A DNA stretch of 64,000 nt from Micrococcaceae bacterium RIT 802 (GTDB lineage: Bacteria > Actinomycetota > Actinomycetes > Actinomycetales > Micrococcaceae): assembly GCA_016892645.1 (NCBI GenBank), contig JAFEMX010000015.1:34865-98864 (forward strand), given 5' to 3'. The notes beneath the pieces are model-generated. The model saw only the letters and a program-made list of their open reading frames with translations, ran no database searches and was not told where the DNA came from. This document shows, piece after piece, positions 32,426 to 40,874 of the stretch. The position numbers were made by a program, and so were the translations under genes. Numbering within the stretch: the first letter of the stretch is position 1; every line of letters begins with the position of its first letter.

Positions 32426-33696
32426 GCGGGTGCGTCCCCCTTCGGGGTGGTCGTGGTGGCCTCGCCGATGCTGTTCAGGCCGGTGGGGATGGTGCCGTTG
32501 ATGTGGAAGTCGCCGACGGCGCGCGCCTTGAAGACCGCCGGGTTGTGGGTGGCGACGGTGCGGGCGTTGCGCCAGTGCCGGTCCAGGGACTTGCCGCGGC
32601 TGGTGGAGGAAGCGCCGGTGACGTCGAAGAGGGCGGTGGTGGCCTCGAGCACGAGCGGCGGGATGGCCACGTGGGCCTTCTCCACGCCGAGCTCGGCGCG
32701 GAGGAATGCGGCCTCGGTGTCGAGCCCCAGGGCGGGGTCGACGACGGCATCCAGGTCGCGGGCCGCCGCGGCGACGATGGCCTCGGCGGCGTAGACGCGG
32801 GCGGCGAGGGTGCCGACATGTTCCTGGATCTGGGCGTCGTCGCGGAACAGCCCGCCGGAACCGGTGTTGAAGGTGCGGGTGCGGGAGGCGACCAGGGCGG
32901 CGGCGTCGCGCAATGCGGCCCGGCCGATGCCGGCCAGCACGGCGAGCAGGACGAGCTGGAAGAAGGCGGGTTCCAGGGTGCTGGTGACCTTGCGGTGGAT
33001 GATGTTGGCCTCCTCGACGGCCACGTTCTCGAAGATGGCGGTCCCGGTTCCGGTCAGCGGCTGGCCGAATCCATCCCAGTCATCGTGGATGGTCACGCCG
33101 GGGGCGTCCGCGCGGACGACGGCGTACTGCCGGCCCTCGACGCCGTCGGTGCTGGCCATGACGACGATCCAGTCGGCGAAGATGCTGCCGGTGGTGTAGT
33201 ACTTGGCCCCGTTGAGCCGCCATCCGCCGTCGTGCTTCGAAAGCCGCGTCGCGGTGGTGCCCAGGGCGTTGCCGCCGCGTTCGGTGGCCGCGTTGCCGAA
33301 GATCTCCCCGGCGAGCACGCGGGGAAACCACGTGTCGCGGAAGGCCTGCGGTTGCAGGGCGATGGTCTCGACGAAGGCGAAGTGCGAGCGCAGCAGGTGC
33401 GAGACGTTGGAATCGGCTTCTGCGAGTTCGATGAGGAGGCGGAAGAGGTGCTCGTGGGAGACCGGTTCGCCGCCGTGCTCCGCGGGGACCCGCAGCGTGG
33501 TGAAACCGGCATCCTTCAGCCAGCCGATCTGCTCGAACGGCAGGATGTGGTCCTGTTCTCGGGCGACGGTACCGGCGGCGATCCTGTCGAAGACGGATCG
33601 GAAGCGCGCGGCCAGGGCCGCGTAGCGGGCCTCGGACCCGTCCGGGGCGGATGCCCGGAGTGCGTCCGGGGTTTCGTGCGTGGTGGTCTCGCTCAT
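32422..33696 (-). CDS. acyl-CoA dehydrogenase-like flavin monooxygenase (SfnB/DszC-like, copy 1)
   Basis: 424 residues from the ATG of MSETTTHETPD. Acyl-CoA dehydrogenase fold: PFEQIGWLKDAGFTTLRVPAEHGG, SHLLRSHFAFVE, GNAATERGGNALGTTATRLS, NGAKYYTTGSIFADWIVV and the C-terminal GASSTSRGKSLDRHWRNARTVATHNP. The HWRNARTVATHNP ending is characteristic of the SfnB/DszC group, which oxygenates sulfur compounds with reduced flavin rather than dehydrogenating acyl-CoA. Four-base overlap with the DszA-like gene downstream and a nine-base gap to the transporter upstream. Paralogous to 36716-37981. Confidence 0.9.
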   Translation of the reverse strand: MSETTTHETPDALRASAPDGSEARYAALAARFRSVFDRIAAGTVAREQDHILPFEQIGWLKDAGFTTLRVPAEHGGEPVSHEHLFRLLIELAEADSNVSHLLRSHFAFVETIALQPQAFRDTWFPRVLAGEIFGNAATERGGNALGTTATRLSKHDGGWRLNGAKYYTTGSIFADWIVVMASTDGVEGRQYAVVRADAPGVTIHDDWDGFGQPLTGTGTAIFENVAVEEANIIHRKVTSTLEPAFFQLVLLAVLAGIGRAALRDAAALVASRTRTFNTGSGGLFRDDAQIQEHVGTLAARVYAAEAIVAAAARDLDAVVDPALGLDTEAAFLRAELGVEKAHVAIPPLVLEATTALFDVTGASSTSRGKSLDRHWRNARTVATHNPAVFKARAVGDFHINGTIPTGLNSIGEATTTTPKGDAPA

Positions 33697-33704
33697 GAAA
33701 TGTC

Positions 33705-35060
33705 CTAGCTGACGGGGGCGGGCTCGGGCTGGGAGGAGGCATCGGCGTCGTGCCGTGCATCCAGGTCCCGGGCCCCGGTTTCGGGGGAAAGCAGGGTGGT
33801 GACCAGGGTGATGGCCCCGACGCCGACGAAGTAGACGACGACCCAGAACGGGCTGCCGCCGCCGACGGCAAGCAGGGCGGTGGCGATCAGCGGTGCCAGG
33901 CCCCCACCGAGGACTGAACCGATCTGGTAGCCCAGCGAGACGCCGCTGAAGCGCACCCGGGTGTCGAAGAGCTCGGAGAAGAACGCCGCCTGGGGGCCGT
34001 ACATGGCGTCGTGCCCGATGTTCATGCCCAGCACGACGGTGAGCACGATGAGCACGACGTTGCCGGTGTCCAGCAGCGGGAAGGCCACCAGGGCCACGAG
34101 GATGCTGAAGATCCCGCCGAAGAGATAGGTGCTGCGGCGGCCGATCCGGTCCGAGACCCAGCCCCAGAACGGGACGGAGACCAGGCCCAGCGCGGAGGCG
34201 ATGAGGATGGCCTGCAGGCCGGTCTCGCGGCTGGTCCCGCCCTGGGTGAGGTAGGTGAGGATGAAGACGGTGTAAACGTAGTAGAACGCGTTCTGGGCCA
34301 GGCGCAGTCCGGTGGTCAGGGCGACCTGGCGCGGGTGCGTGCGCAGGGATTCGAGCACGGGGCGGCGGGCGACCGATCCGGTGCGCACGACGCGTTGGAA
34401 GGAAGCGCTGTCCTGGATCTTCAGGCGCACGACGAGGCCGACGACGACCAGCAGGATGCTGGCCAGGAACGGCAGCCGCCACCCCCAGGCGAGGTAGGCG
34501 TCCTCGGGCATGGACGATTCGAGGGCGAGCAGGACTCCGGTGGCCAGCAGCATGCCGGCGCTCGGGCCGATCTGGGTGGCGCTGCTGGTCAGGCCGCGCT
34601 TTCCGGGGGCGGCGTGTTCGACGGTCATCAGGGCGGCGCCGGCCCATTCGGCACCGTAGCCGACGCCCTGCAGGACGCGCAGGGCCAGCAGCAGGGCGGG
34701 GGCGATCCAGCCGGCGGTGTCGTGGGTGGGCAGCAGGCCGATGGCGGTGGTGGCCAGGCCGGTCAGCAGCAGGGAGGCCACCAGGACGGTCTTGCGGCCG
34801 ATCCGGTCACCGTAGTGCCCGCCGAGGACCCCGCCGATGGGGCGGGCGATGAACCCGACGGCGTAGGTGGCGAACGCTGCCATGGTGCCGACCAGCGGGT
34901 CGGCCGGGGCGAAGAACAACGGGCCGAAGACGGTGGCAGCGGCCAGGCCGTAGAGCACGAAGTCATAGCCCTCGATGGTGGTGCCGACCAGGCTGGCGAC
35001 GGCGACGCGGGACCGCATCCGCGGTGGCGGTGGTGCCGGGGTGGTGGTGTGGGTGCTCAT
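33705..35060 (-). CDS. MFS transporter, metabolite:H+ symporter (MHS) type
   Basis: 451 residues, 12 membrane segments. MHS-type motifs: VGTTIEGYDFVLYGLAAATVFGPLFF in TM1, FIARPIGGVLGGHYGDRIGRK after TM2 (motif A) and GVGYGAEWAGAALMTVEHA in TM4-5. Such proteins import carboxylates, shikimate, osmolytes and, in SAM-riboswitch units, presumably an organosulfur compound. The C-terminus is acidic and cytoplasmic. It starts after an 85-base leader that holds a SAM riboswitch and a strong hairpin, so it is the first gene of the transporter-DszC-DszA unit. Confidence 0.88.
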   Translation of the reverse strand: MSTHTTTPAPPPPRMRSRVAVASLVGTTIEGYDFVLYGLAAATVFGPLFFAPADPLVGTMAAFATYAVGFIARPIGGVLGGHYGDRIGRKTVLVASLLLTGLATTAIGLLPTHDTAGWIAPALLLALRVLQGVGYGAEWAGAALMTVEHAAPGKRGLTSSATQIGPSAGMLLATGVLLALESSMPEDAYLAWGWRLPFLASILLVVVGLVVRLKIQDSASFQRVVRTGSVARRPVLESLRTHPRQVALTTGLRLAQNAFYYVYTVFILTYLTQGGTSRETGLQAILIASALGLVSVPFWGWVSDRIGRRSTYLFGGIFSILVALVAFPLLDTGNVVLIVLTVVLGMNIGHDAMYGPQAAFFSELFDTRVRFSGVSLGYQIGSVLGGGLAPLIATALLAVGGGSPFWVVVYFVGVGAITLVTTLLSPETGARDLDARHDADASSQPEPAPVS

Positions 35061-35099
35061 GTGGTCCTCCTCGGGTCAACAGGGGAAGAGCCCACCACC

Positions 35100-35130
35100 G
35101 TCCCGGTCCCCCGAGGTGGGCGACCGGGAC
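35100..35130 (-). promoter_or_regulatory. hairpin between the SAM riboswitch and the transporter start (expression platform)
   Basis: 9-bp perfect stem GTCCCGGTC / GACCGGGAC (35100-35108 / 35122-35130) with a 13-base loop. On the transcribed strand the loop contains GCCCACC, exactly complementary to GGTGGGC just downstream. That offers an alternative pairing close to the start region. It has no U-tract, so it is not a simple terminator. Confidence 0.5.
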
Positions 35131-35145
35131 AGGGGGAAGGCCTCC

Positions 35146-35230
35146 CCATCGGTCCTGGCAGGAGCACCAGCCCTCACAAGGGTGGTTGCTGCGGCGTCAA
35201 CGAGCCAGGTCTCTCAGCCGCTCTGGATGG
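35146..35230 (-). promoter_or_regulatory. SAM-I-clan riboswitch upstream of MHS transporter unit
   Basis: Read on the minus strand: P1 CCATC...GATGG closes the element. P2 is GCGGC/GCCGC around GAGAGACCTGGC, followed by CAGCAACC, matching the S-box GGCAACC core, and a J3/4 TGGTGCT. The same order of elements occurs in three other leaders in this window. SAM binding should switch off the downstream sulfur-scavenging genes. Confidence 0.85.
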
Positions 35231-35309
35231 TGGTGGGAGGACCGCGGACGGCCTTCCCGGTTCAAGCGGTGGTGCCCCTCCCCGGCGCGGAAGGGACGGT
35301 GGCGGTGTC

Positions 35310-36719
35310 CTAGCTGGTGGCCAGGTTCGCGGTCTGCAGGCGGTAGCCGGCGGCGCGGTGGGTGTCCTTGACCCGGTCGCCGGCGCCGAAGAGCTTCTGG
35401 CGCAGGGTGCCGGGGGTGTACTCGGTGGGGTAGGCGCCGAGCGCCTGCAGTTCGGGGATGACGTATTCCACGACGTCCTCGAACGTGCCCGGGGTGATGG
35501 CGTAGGCCAGGTTGAACCCGTCGACGTCCGTGTCCTCGACCCATTCGACGAGCTTGGCCGCGACCTCCGCCCCGCTGCCCACGGTGACCGGGCCGAAGCC
35601 CCCGACGCCGATCCACTGGGCGAGCTCGCGGATGGTCCACGGCTTGCCGTCGTCGCCGGAGGCCTTCTTGAAGGTCTCGACCGAGGACTGGATGGCGTTG
35701 GATTGCACGTCTTCGCCGATCACGTCGTCGAGGTCGTACTGCGACATGTCGATGCCGGTCCAACCGGAGAGCAGGGCCAGGGCCCCGTCCAGGTCGGTGT
35801 AGGACGCGTAGTCCTCGTACTTGGCCTGCGCCTCCTCGGACGTGGCACCGGTGATGATGGTCTGCATGGTGTAGATCTTCACGTCATGGGCGTCGCGTCC
35901 GGCGGCCACGGTGTTGGCCCGGATCTTCTGCACCGATTCGACCAGCAGTTCCTTGGTGGGGCAGTTGACGAACACCGATTCGGCGTTCTCCCCGGCGAAT
36001 GTGAGGCCGCGCTTGGAGGCACCGGCCTGGTAGATGACCGGGGTGCGCTGCACCGACGGCTCGGTGATCGCGATGCCCGGGACCTTGAAGTACTTGCCCT
36101 CGTGGCCGATCTCGTGGACCTTGGACGGGTCCGTGTAGACCCCGGATTCACGGTCGCGGACCACGGCGTCGTCCTCCCAGGAGCCCTCGAGCAGCTTGTA
36201 GACGACCTCGAGGTATTCGTCGGCGTGGTTGTAGCGCTCGTCATGCTCGAGCTGGTCCTCCTGGCCCATGTTGCGGGCCGCCGAGGGCAGGTAGCCGGTG
36301 ACGACGTTCCAGCCGATGCGGCCGTTCGTCAGGTGGTCCAGCGTGGCCAGGCGGCGGGCGAACGGGTACGGATGCTCGTACGCGGTGCCGGCGGTGACGC
36401 CGAAACCGAGGTTCTCGGTGACCGAGGCCATCGCCGAGACCAGCAGGAACGGGTCGTTGACCGGGACCTGGGCTCCGGCGGAGAGCGGCACGGAGTTGGT
36501 GGAGCCGTATACGTCGTAGGTGCCCAGCACGTCGGCGATGAAGAGTCCGTCGAACAGCCCCTTCTCGAGCGTCTTGGCCAGTTCGGTCCAGTAGCCGAGC
36601 TGCTTGTAGCGCCAGGCCTGGTCCTGCGGGTGGCGCCACAGCCCCGGCGACTGGTGGACGACGCAGTTCATGTCGAAGGCGTTGAGGCGGACGTGGCGGC
36701 GTTCCGGTGTGGTGCTCAT
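35310..36719 (-). CDS. LLM class flavin-dependent monooxygenase, NtaA/SnaA/DszA family (copy 2)
   Basis: 469 residues from the ATG overlapping the flavoprotein stop upstream (ATGA). DszA-type barrel: FDMNCVVHQSPGLWRHP, KTLEKGLFDGLFIADVLGTY, RRLATLDHLTNGRIGWNVVT, HADEYLEVVYKLLEGSWEDD and VIYQAGASKRGLTFAGENA. It is about as long as DszA (453) and shares its lid region. It belongs to a two-gene unit (DszC-like then DszA-like) directly behind a SAM riboswitch. The true substrate (alkyl sulfone, thioether or sulfonate) is not readable from sequence. Confidence 0.9.
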   Translation of the reverse strand: MSTTPERRHVRLNAFDMNCVVHQSPGLWRHPQDQAWRYKQLGYWTELAKTLEKGLFDGLFIADVLGTYDVYGSTNSVPLSAGAQVPVNDPFLLVSAMASVTENLGFGVTAGTAYEHPYPFARRLATLDHLTNGRIGWNVVTGYLPSAARNMGQEDQLEHDERYNHADEYLEVVYKLLEGSWEDDAVVRDRESGVYTDPSKVHEIGHEGKYFKVPGIAITEPSVQRTPVIYQAGASKRGLTFAGENAESVFVNCPTKELLVESVQKIRANTVAAGRDAHDVKIYTMQTIITGATSEEAQAKYEDYASYTDLDGALALLSGWTGIDMSQYDLDDVIGEDVQSNAIQSSVETFKKASGDDGKPWTIRELAQWIGVGGFGPVTVGSGAEVAAKLVEWVEDTDVDGFNLAYAITPGTFEDVVEYVIPELQALGAYPTEYTPGTLRQKLFGAGDRVKDTHRAAGYRLQTANLATS

Positions 36720-37981
36720 AGTTCTCCTTTGGGGGTCCTGAGGTCGCCGACGGCGCTGAGCTTGCGCGGGGCCGCGGCGTTGACCTCGTAGTCGCCGACG
36801 ATGCGGGACTTGTACATGGCGGGGTTGTGCGTGGCCACGGTGCGGGCATTGCGCCAGTGGCGGTCGAGATTGCATCGGGTGGAAGTCGAGGAGGCGCCGA
36901 GCCCGTCGAAGAGCGCGGTGGCCGCCTGGAGCACCAGCGGCTGGACGGCCGACTGGGCGCGGTTGGCTGCCAGTTCGCACACCGCGTATTGCTCGGCGTT
37001 GCTCAGGCCGGGCTGGCCGATCGCCGCCTCGAGTTCGGCGATGGCGGCCAGGACGATGGCGTCCACGGCAAAGGCCGTCGCGGAAATCTCCCCGATGACC
37101 TGCAGCACCTGGGGTTCCTGCCGGGACGGCAGCCCGGTCCCGGTGCTGAACGCCCGTTCGCGCAGCTGCGTCTGGGCGCGGGCGTCCGCGAGCACGGCCC
37201 GCGCGATCCCGGCCTGAACGGCCAGCAGGACCAGCTGGAAGATGGCCGACTCGGGGTGGATCTCCAGGACCGAGGGGTCGAGCAGCGTGTCGACCGGGAC
37301 CTGGGCGAACGTGGTGGATCCGGTGCCGGTGAGCTGCTGGCCGAACCCGTCCCAGTCGTCGTAGATCTTCACGCCCGAATGCCGGGTGGAGACCAGCGCG
37401 ACGTGCCGTCCGCGCACCCCCGGGGCGACGGCGGTGACTGCCACCCAGTCGGCGAAGATGGTTCCGGTGCAGTAGTACTTCTCCCCCGAGAGCAGCCAAC
37501 CGGTTCCCGTCGATTCGACGGCCGTGTTCAGCTTCCCGAGGTCGTTCCCACCGCGTTCGGTATAGGCGTTGCCGACGATCTGCCCGGCGACGAAGCGCTC
37601 GAACCAGCGGGCCTTGACCGATTCGTCCTCCAGCAGGAGCACCGATTCCACGAACCCGATATGCGATCGCAGCAGCTGGGCGATCTGGGAATCGGCTTCC
37701 CCCAGCTCGATGAGCAGGCGGAAGGAGTCCACCAGCGAGGCACCGAAGCCACCGGCCTCCCGCGGCACCCGCAGGGCCCCGAATCGCACCTGGTTCAGCC
37801 ACCCCACCTGCTCGATCGGCAGGATCCGGTCGGCGTCGCGCCGCGCGGCGCCCTCGGCGATGCGGGCGAACACGGGACGGAAGATCTCCGCCAGTTCGTC
37901 GTAGTGGGCATCGGCCGGCACCCCGGGGGTCAGTTTGATGAGATGGCGGGGGGCCAGATCATCGATCGGCACAGCAGACAT
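36716..37981 (-). CDS. acyl-CoA dehydrogenase-like flavin monooxygenase (SfnB/DszC-like, copy 2)
   Basis: 421 residues. Same architecture as copy 1: LPIEQVGWLNQVRFGALRVPREAGG, IAQLLRSHIGFVESVLL, GNAYTERGGNDLGKLNTAVE, SGEKYYCTGTIFADWVAV and the diagnostic ending STSTRCNLDRHWRNARTVATHNP. Supplies flavin-dependent oxygenation ahead of the DszA-like enzyme. The ATG lies nine bases after GGAG, and that GGAG overlaps the 3' strand of the riboswitch P1 helix. Overlaps the downstream gene by four bases. Confidence 0.9.
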   Translation of the reverse strand: MSAVPIDDLAPRHLIKLTPGVPADAHYDELAEIFRPVFARIAEGAARRDADRILPIEQVGWLNQVRFGALRVPREAGGFGASLVDSFRLLIELGEADSQIAQLLRSHIGFVESVLLLEDESVKARWFERFVAGQIVGNAYTERGGNDLGKLNTAVESTGTGWLLSGEKYYCTGTIFADWVAVTAVAPGVRGRHVALVSTRHSGVKIYDDWDGFGQQLTGTGSTTFAQVPVDTLLDPSVLEIHPESAIFQLVLLAVQAGIARAVLADARAQTQLRERAFSTGTGLPSRQEPQVLQVIGEISATAFAVDAIVLAAIAELEAAIGQPGLSNAEQYAVCELAANRAQSAVQPLVLQAATALFDGLGASSTSTRCNLDRHWRNARTVATHNPAMYKSRIVGDYEVNAAAPRKLSAVGDLRTPKGEL

Positions 37982-37992
37982 AGAAGATCACT

Positions 37993-38085
37993 CCATCGGT
38001 TCCGGCGTGAGCACCTTCCTCCCGGGTGAACGGGAAGGGGTTGCTGCGGCGTCATCGAGCCAGATCTCTCGGCCGCTCTGGATGG
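37993..38085 (-). promoter_or_regulatory. SAM-I-clan riboswitch directly in front of the second sulfur monooxygenase pair
   Basis: On the minus strand: P1 5' CCATC (38085-38081), GAGCGGCCGAGAGATCTGGC, GCCGCAGCAACC, then AAGGTGCTCACGCC and P1 3' GATGG (37997-37993). The Shine-Dalgarno GGAG at 37994-37991 begins inside P1, so formation of P1 on SAM binding would hide it: a translational off switch. Confidence 0.87.
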
Positions 38086-38241
38086 TTACTGGTTCCATTG
38101 GGCCACACGATGACCCCCGATGCCAACCGCGCCTCCGTCGTGACGTCCCGGAAAACGCCCCGCTTCCCCGGCGTCGGGCGGTCGGATGACATCGAACGAT
38201 GGTGGCGTTTCCGGGGTTTTCGACGGCAGATGTTCACCCGC

Positions 38242-38260
38242 GGCACCCTCTACGGGTGCC
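38242..38260. promoter_or_regulatory. hairpin in the divergent control region between two SAM leaders
   Basis: GGCACCC / GGGTGCC, 7-bp stem, loop TCTAC, about midway between the two divergent riboswitches (38085 and 38332). It is followed on the plus strand by a GAAATATTTC palindrome at about 38266-38275 that may be part of a promoter or operator. Function unknown. The rest of this 474-base gene-free stretch is filled by the two riboswitches and their promoters. Confidence 0.4.
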
Positions 38261-38331
38261 AGATGAAATATTTCGCAACGCGTCATCCAAGTTGCCCGGC
38301 CGGCGGCCGGTGGGCTTCAGTGGAGGGGAAC

Positions 38332-38445
38332 CCATCCCGAGCGGCCGAGAGACGTGGCTCCCTGACGCCGCAGCAACCATGCGGGAAGGCGCAGCACCCC
38401 TGGTGTGGCGGCTTCCGGCACAGGTGCTTCCGCCATGACCGATGG
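38332..38445 (+). promoter_or_regulatory. SAM-I-clan riboswitch in front of acetyl-CoA synthetase
   Basis: P1 CCATC (38332-38336) / GATGG (38441-38445). P2 GCGGC...GCCGC encloses CGAGAGACGTGGC, followed by CAGCAACC; then a longer P3 region and CAGGTGCTTCC. GGAG (38444-38447) overlaps the 3' strand of P1 and is the Shine-Dalgarno of the synthetase gene (ATG at 38456). Confidence 0.85.
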
Positions 38446-38455
38446 AGCTGATTTC

Positions 38456-40468
38456 ATGCGCACTGCCCCCGCACAGACCGCCGCCGTTCTCGACGTGGCC
38501 GGCCTCGCACCCGACGCGGTCTTCGCCACCGAGTCCGAACGCCTCGATTTCTGGGCCGCCGCCGCCGCACGGCTCGAGTGGGCCGAGCCCTGGCACACCA
38601 CCCACAGCTCCACCCCCGTGGACGTCCGGGCCCGCCGGGGCCCGGACCTGCGCTGGTTCGAGGGCGGGAAGCTGAACGCCGCCGTGAACTGCGCGGACCG
38701 CCACGTCGCCGCCGGCCGTGGCGACAAGGTGGCCCTGCACTTCGAGGGCGAACCCGGGGACCGCCGCACGGTCACCTACGCTGAGCTGACCGAACTCGTC
38801 TCCCAGGCAGCCAACGCGCTGACCGAACTGGGCATCGGGGCGGGCGACCGGGTGGTCATCTACCTGCCGGTGCTCGTCGAGACCATCGTCATCACCCTGG
38901 CCTGCGCCCGCATCGGCGCCGTGCACTCGCTGGTCTTCGGCGGCTTCTCCGCCGAGGCGCTGCGGTTCCGGGTCGAGGACACCGGCGCCAAGCTGCTGGT
39001 CACCACCGACGGGCAGTACCGCCGCGGCACCGCAGTCCCGGTGAAGGACAATGCCGACGCCGCCGTCGCCGGGGAAAATGCGATCGAGCACGTGCTGGTC
39101 ATCCGCCGCACCGGCTCCGACATCGCCTGGACCGAGGGCCGCGACCTGTGGTGGCACGACGTGGTCGAGACCCAGCCCCGCACCCACGTCGCCGAGGCGT
39201 TCGACGCCGAGACCCCGCTGTTCATCATGTACACCTCCGGGACCACCGGGAAGCCCAAGGGTCTGGTCCACACCACCGGCGGCTACCTCACCCAGGCCTC
39301 CTTCAGCCATGAGTTCCTCTTCTCGAATCCCGACCCCGGCCGCCGCGATGCCGACGTCCACTGGTGCACCGCCGACCTGGCCTGGGTCACCGCGCACACC
39401 TACGAGATCTACGGCCCGCTCTCCAACGGCGCCACCCAGGTCATCTACGAGGGCGTGCCCAATGCCCCGCACCCGGGCCGGCACTTCGAGATCATCGAGC
39501 GCTACGGCGTGACCAGCTACTACACGGCGCCCACCCTGGTGCGCTCGCTCATGGGCTGGTTCCCGGACGGCATCCCCGCCGGCCACGACCTCTCCTCCAT
39601 CCGCCTGGCCGGCACCGTCGGCGAGGCGGTGAACCCGGAGGCGTGGCGCTGGCTGCGCACCCAGGTCGGCCGCGACTCCCTGGTCCCCGGCGATCCGGAG
39701 GCAGGCATCCCGATGGTCGACACCTGGTGGCAGTCCGAAACCGGGGCCACGGTCCTCTCCCCCCGCCAGACCGACACGGCCTTCAAGCCCGGCTGCGGCA
39801 CGCGCGCGCTGCCCGGCGTCGCCACCGACATCGTGGACGACGACGGTGCCCCGGTCCCGGCGCAGGTGCAGGGCAACATCGTGCTCACCTCCACCGGCCC
39901 GGCGATGGCCCGCACCGTCTGGGGCAACCCGGAACGCTACTTCACCAGCTACTGGGAGAAGTACGCGGAGCAGGGCTGGTTCCTCGCCGGGGACGGCGCC
40001 AAGTACGACGACGACGGGGACACCTGGATCCTGGGCCGCACCGACGACGCGCTGAACGTCTCGGGCCACCTGCTCTCCACGATCGAGATCGAGTCCGCGC
40101 TCGTCTCCCACCCGTCGGTCGTCGAGGCAGGCGTCTGCCCCACCACCGATGCGAAGACCGGGCAGGCGGCGACGGCCTTCGTCGTCCCGCACGACCGTTC
40201 GCTCATCGGCGCCGGCACCGCCGCCGGGTCGTCCCCCGAACAGCAGGCCGCTGCGGCGCAACTGCGCGCCCACGTGGCCGCGCAGATCGGCCCGATCGCC
40301 AAGCCGCGCGACGTCGTCTTCGTCCCGGACGTGCCCAAGACGCGGTCGGGGAAGATCATGCGCCGGCTGCTGACCCAGCTGTTCGAGGGAACGACGCTCG
40401 GCGACACGACCAGCCTGCAGAACGAACCCTGCATCCCGGAACTGCAGCGGATCTGCACGCCGGCCTGA
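38456..40468 (+). CDS. acs: acetyl-CoA synthetase (AMP-forming), SAM-riboswitch controlled
   Basis: 670 residues, the usual length for Acs. Motifs in order: LRWFEGGKLNAAVNCADRH, FGGFSAEALRFRVEDTGAK, the AMP-binding YTSGTTGKPKGLVHTTGGY, WWQSETGATVLSP, and hinge WILGRTDDALNVSGHLLST. The C-terminal PKTRSGKIMRRLL carries the catalytic lysine that is a target of protein acetylation. It activates acetate to acetyl-CoA. The start at 38456 was chosen because an upstream ATG (38435) would lie inside the riboswitch. Control by SAM is unusual for acs; acetate released by the downstream MetY may be its substrate (inference). Confidence 0.9.
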   Translation: MRTAPAQTAAVLDVAGLAPDAVFATESERLDFWAAAAARLEWAEPWHTTHSSTPVDVRARRGPDLRWFEGGKLNAAVNCADRHVAAGRGDKVALHFEGEPGDRRTVTYAELTELVSQAANALTELGIGAGDRVVIYLPVLVETIVITLACARIGAVHSLVFGGFSAEALRFRVEDTGAKLLVTTDGQYRRGTAVPVKDNADAAVAGENAIEHVLVIRRTGSDIAWTEGRDLWWHDVVETQPRTHVAEAFDAETPLFIMYTSGTTGKPKGLVHTTGGYLTQASFSHEFLFSNPDPGRRDADVHWCTADLAWVTAHTYEIYGPLSNGATQVIYEGVPNAPHPGRHFEIIERYGVTSYYTAPTLVRSLMGWFPDGIPAGHDLSSIRLAGTVGEAVNPEAWRWLRTQVGRDSLVPGDPEAGIPMVDTWWQSETGATVLSPRQTDTAFKPGCGTRALPGVATDIVDDDGAPVPAQVQGNIVLTSTGPAMARTVWGNPERYFTSYWEKYAEQGWFLAGDGAKYDDDGDTWILGRTDDALNVSGHLLSTIEIESALVSHPSVVEAGVCPTTDAKTGQAATAFVVPHDRSLIGAGTAAGSSPEQQAAAAQLRAHVAAQIGPIAKPRDVVFVPDVPKTRSGKIMRRLLTQLFEGTTLGDTTSLQNEPCIPELQRICTPA

Positions 40469-40469
40469 T

Positions 40470-40540
40470 GGTTCCCCCCCCTGTGCCGTTTGATGGGTGG
40501 GGACCTCCACACCCGCCGGACCTCGCGATCAGGGGGAACC
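40470..40540 (+). terminator. candidate terminator region after acs
   Basis: GGTTCCCCC (40470-40478) can pair with GGGGGAACC (about 40532-40540), and a shorter GGTG...CACC hairpin lies between them. It starts just after the acs stop; a second hairpin, GCCCCCTG/CAGGGGC, follows at about 40566-40590. Confidence 0.45.
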
Positions 40541-40635
40541 AGTACCGGCCGTCGCCCCGGCAAGAGCCCCCTGCAGGCGGCCCCCAGGGGCACGTTGCAC
40601 GAGGCTTCACCACAGCTGGCACCCACACGGGGCGA

Positions 40636-40654
40636 TGCATGTTTACATCATGCA
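40636..40654 (+). promoter_or_regulatory. palindrome over the antitoxin start codon (candidate VapB operator)
   Basis: TGCATG / CATGCA inverted repeat with a 7-base AT-rich spacer (TTTACAT). One of the two candidate start codons (ATG at 40650) lies inside the right arm. Such placement fits autoregulation by a VapBC complex. Confidence 0.5.
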
Positions 40655-40874
40655 ACGCACGCAGATTTCCTTGACGGCCGGGGAGCGACGGACCCTGGAC
40701 GCCGAGGCCGCGCGGACGGGGCGATCCATCTCGGCGCTCATTCGGGATGCCGAATCCGACCTCCAGGCGATTGACGCCGCCTGTGGTTCCTGGGATGAAC
40801 GCCGCCTCGAGGGGGCGGCCTTCGTCGAGGGCCTGCGGTCCGGCAGCCGGCTCGCCGATGGCCCCACTCGATGA
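40650..40874 (+). CDS. VapB-type ribbon-helix-helix antitoxin
   Basis: 74 residues from the ATG of MQRTQISL; the ATG at 40635 would add five residues (MHVYI). N-terminal ribbon-helix-helix DNA-binding segment QRTQISLTAGERRTLDAEAA and RTGRSISALIRDA, then a C-terminal part ending LRSGSRLADGPTR that should bind the toxin. The stop overlaps the toxin start by four bases (ATGA). A palindrome covers the start codon, suggesting autoregulation. Confidence 0.82.
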   Translation: MQRTQISLTAGERRTLDAEAARTGRSISALIRDAESDLQAIDAACGSWDERRLEGAAFVEGLRSGSRLADGPTR

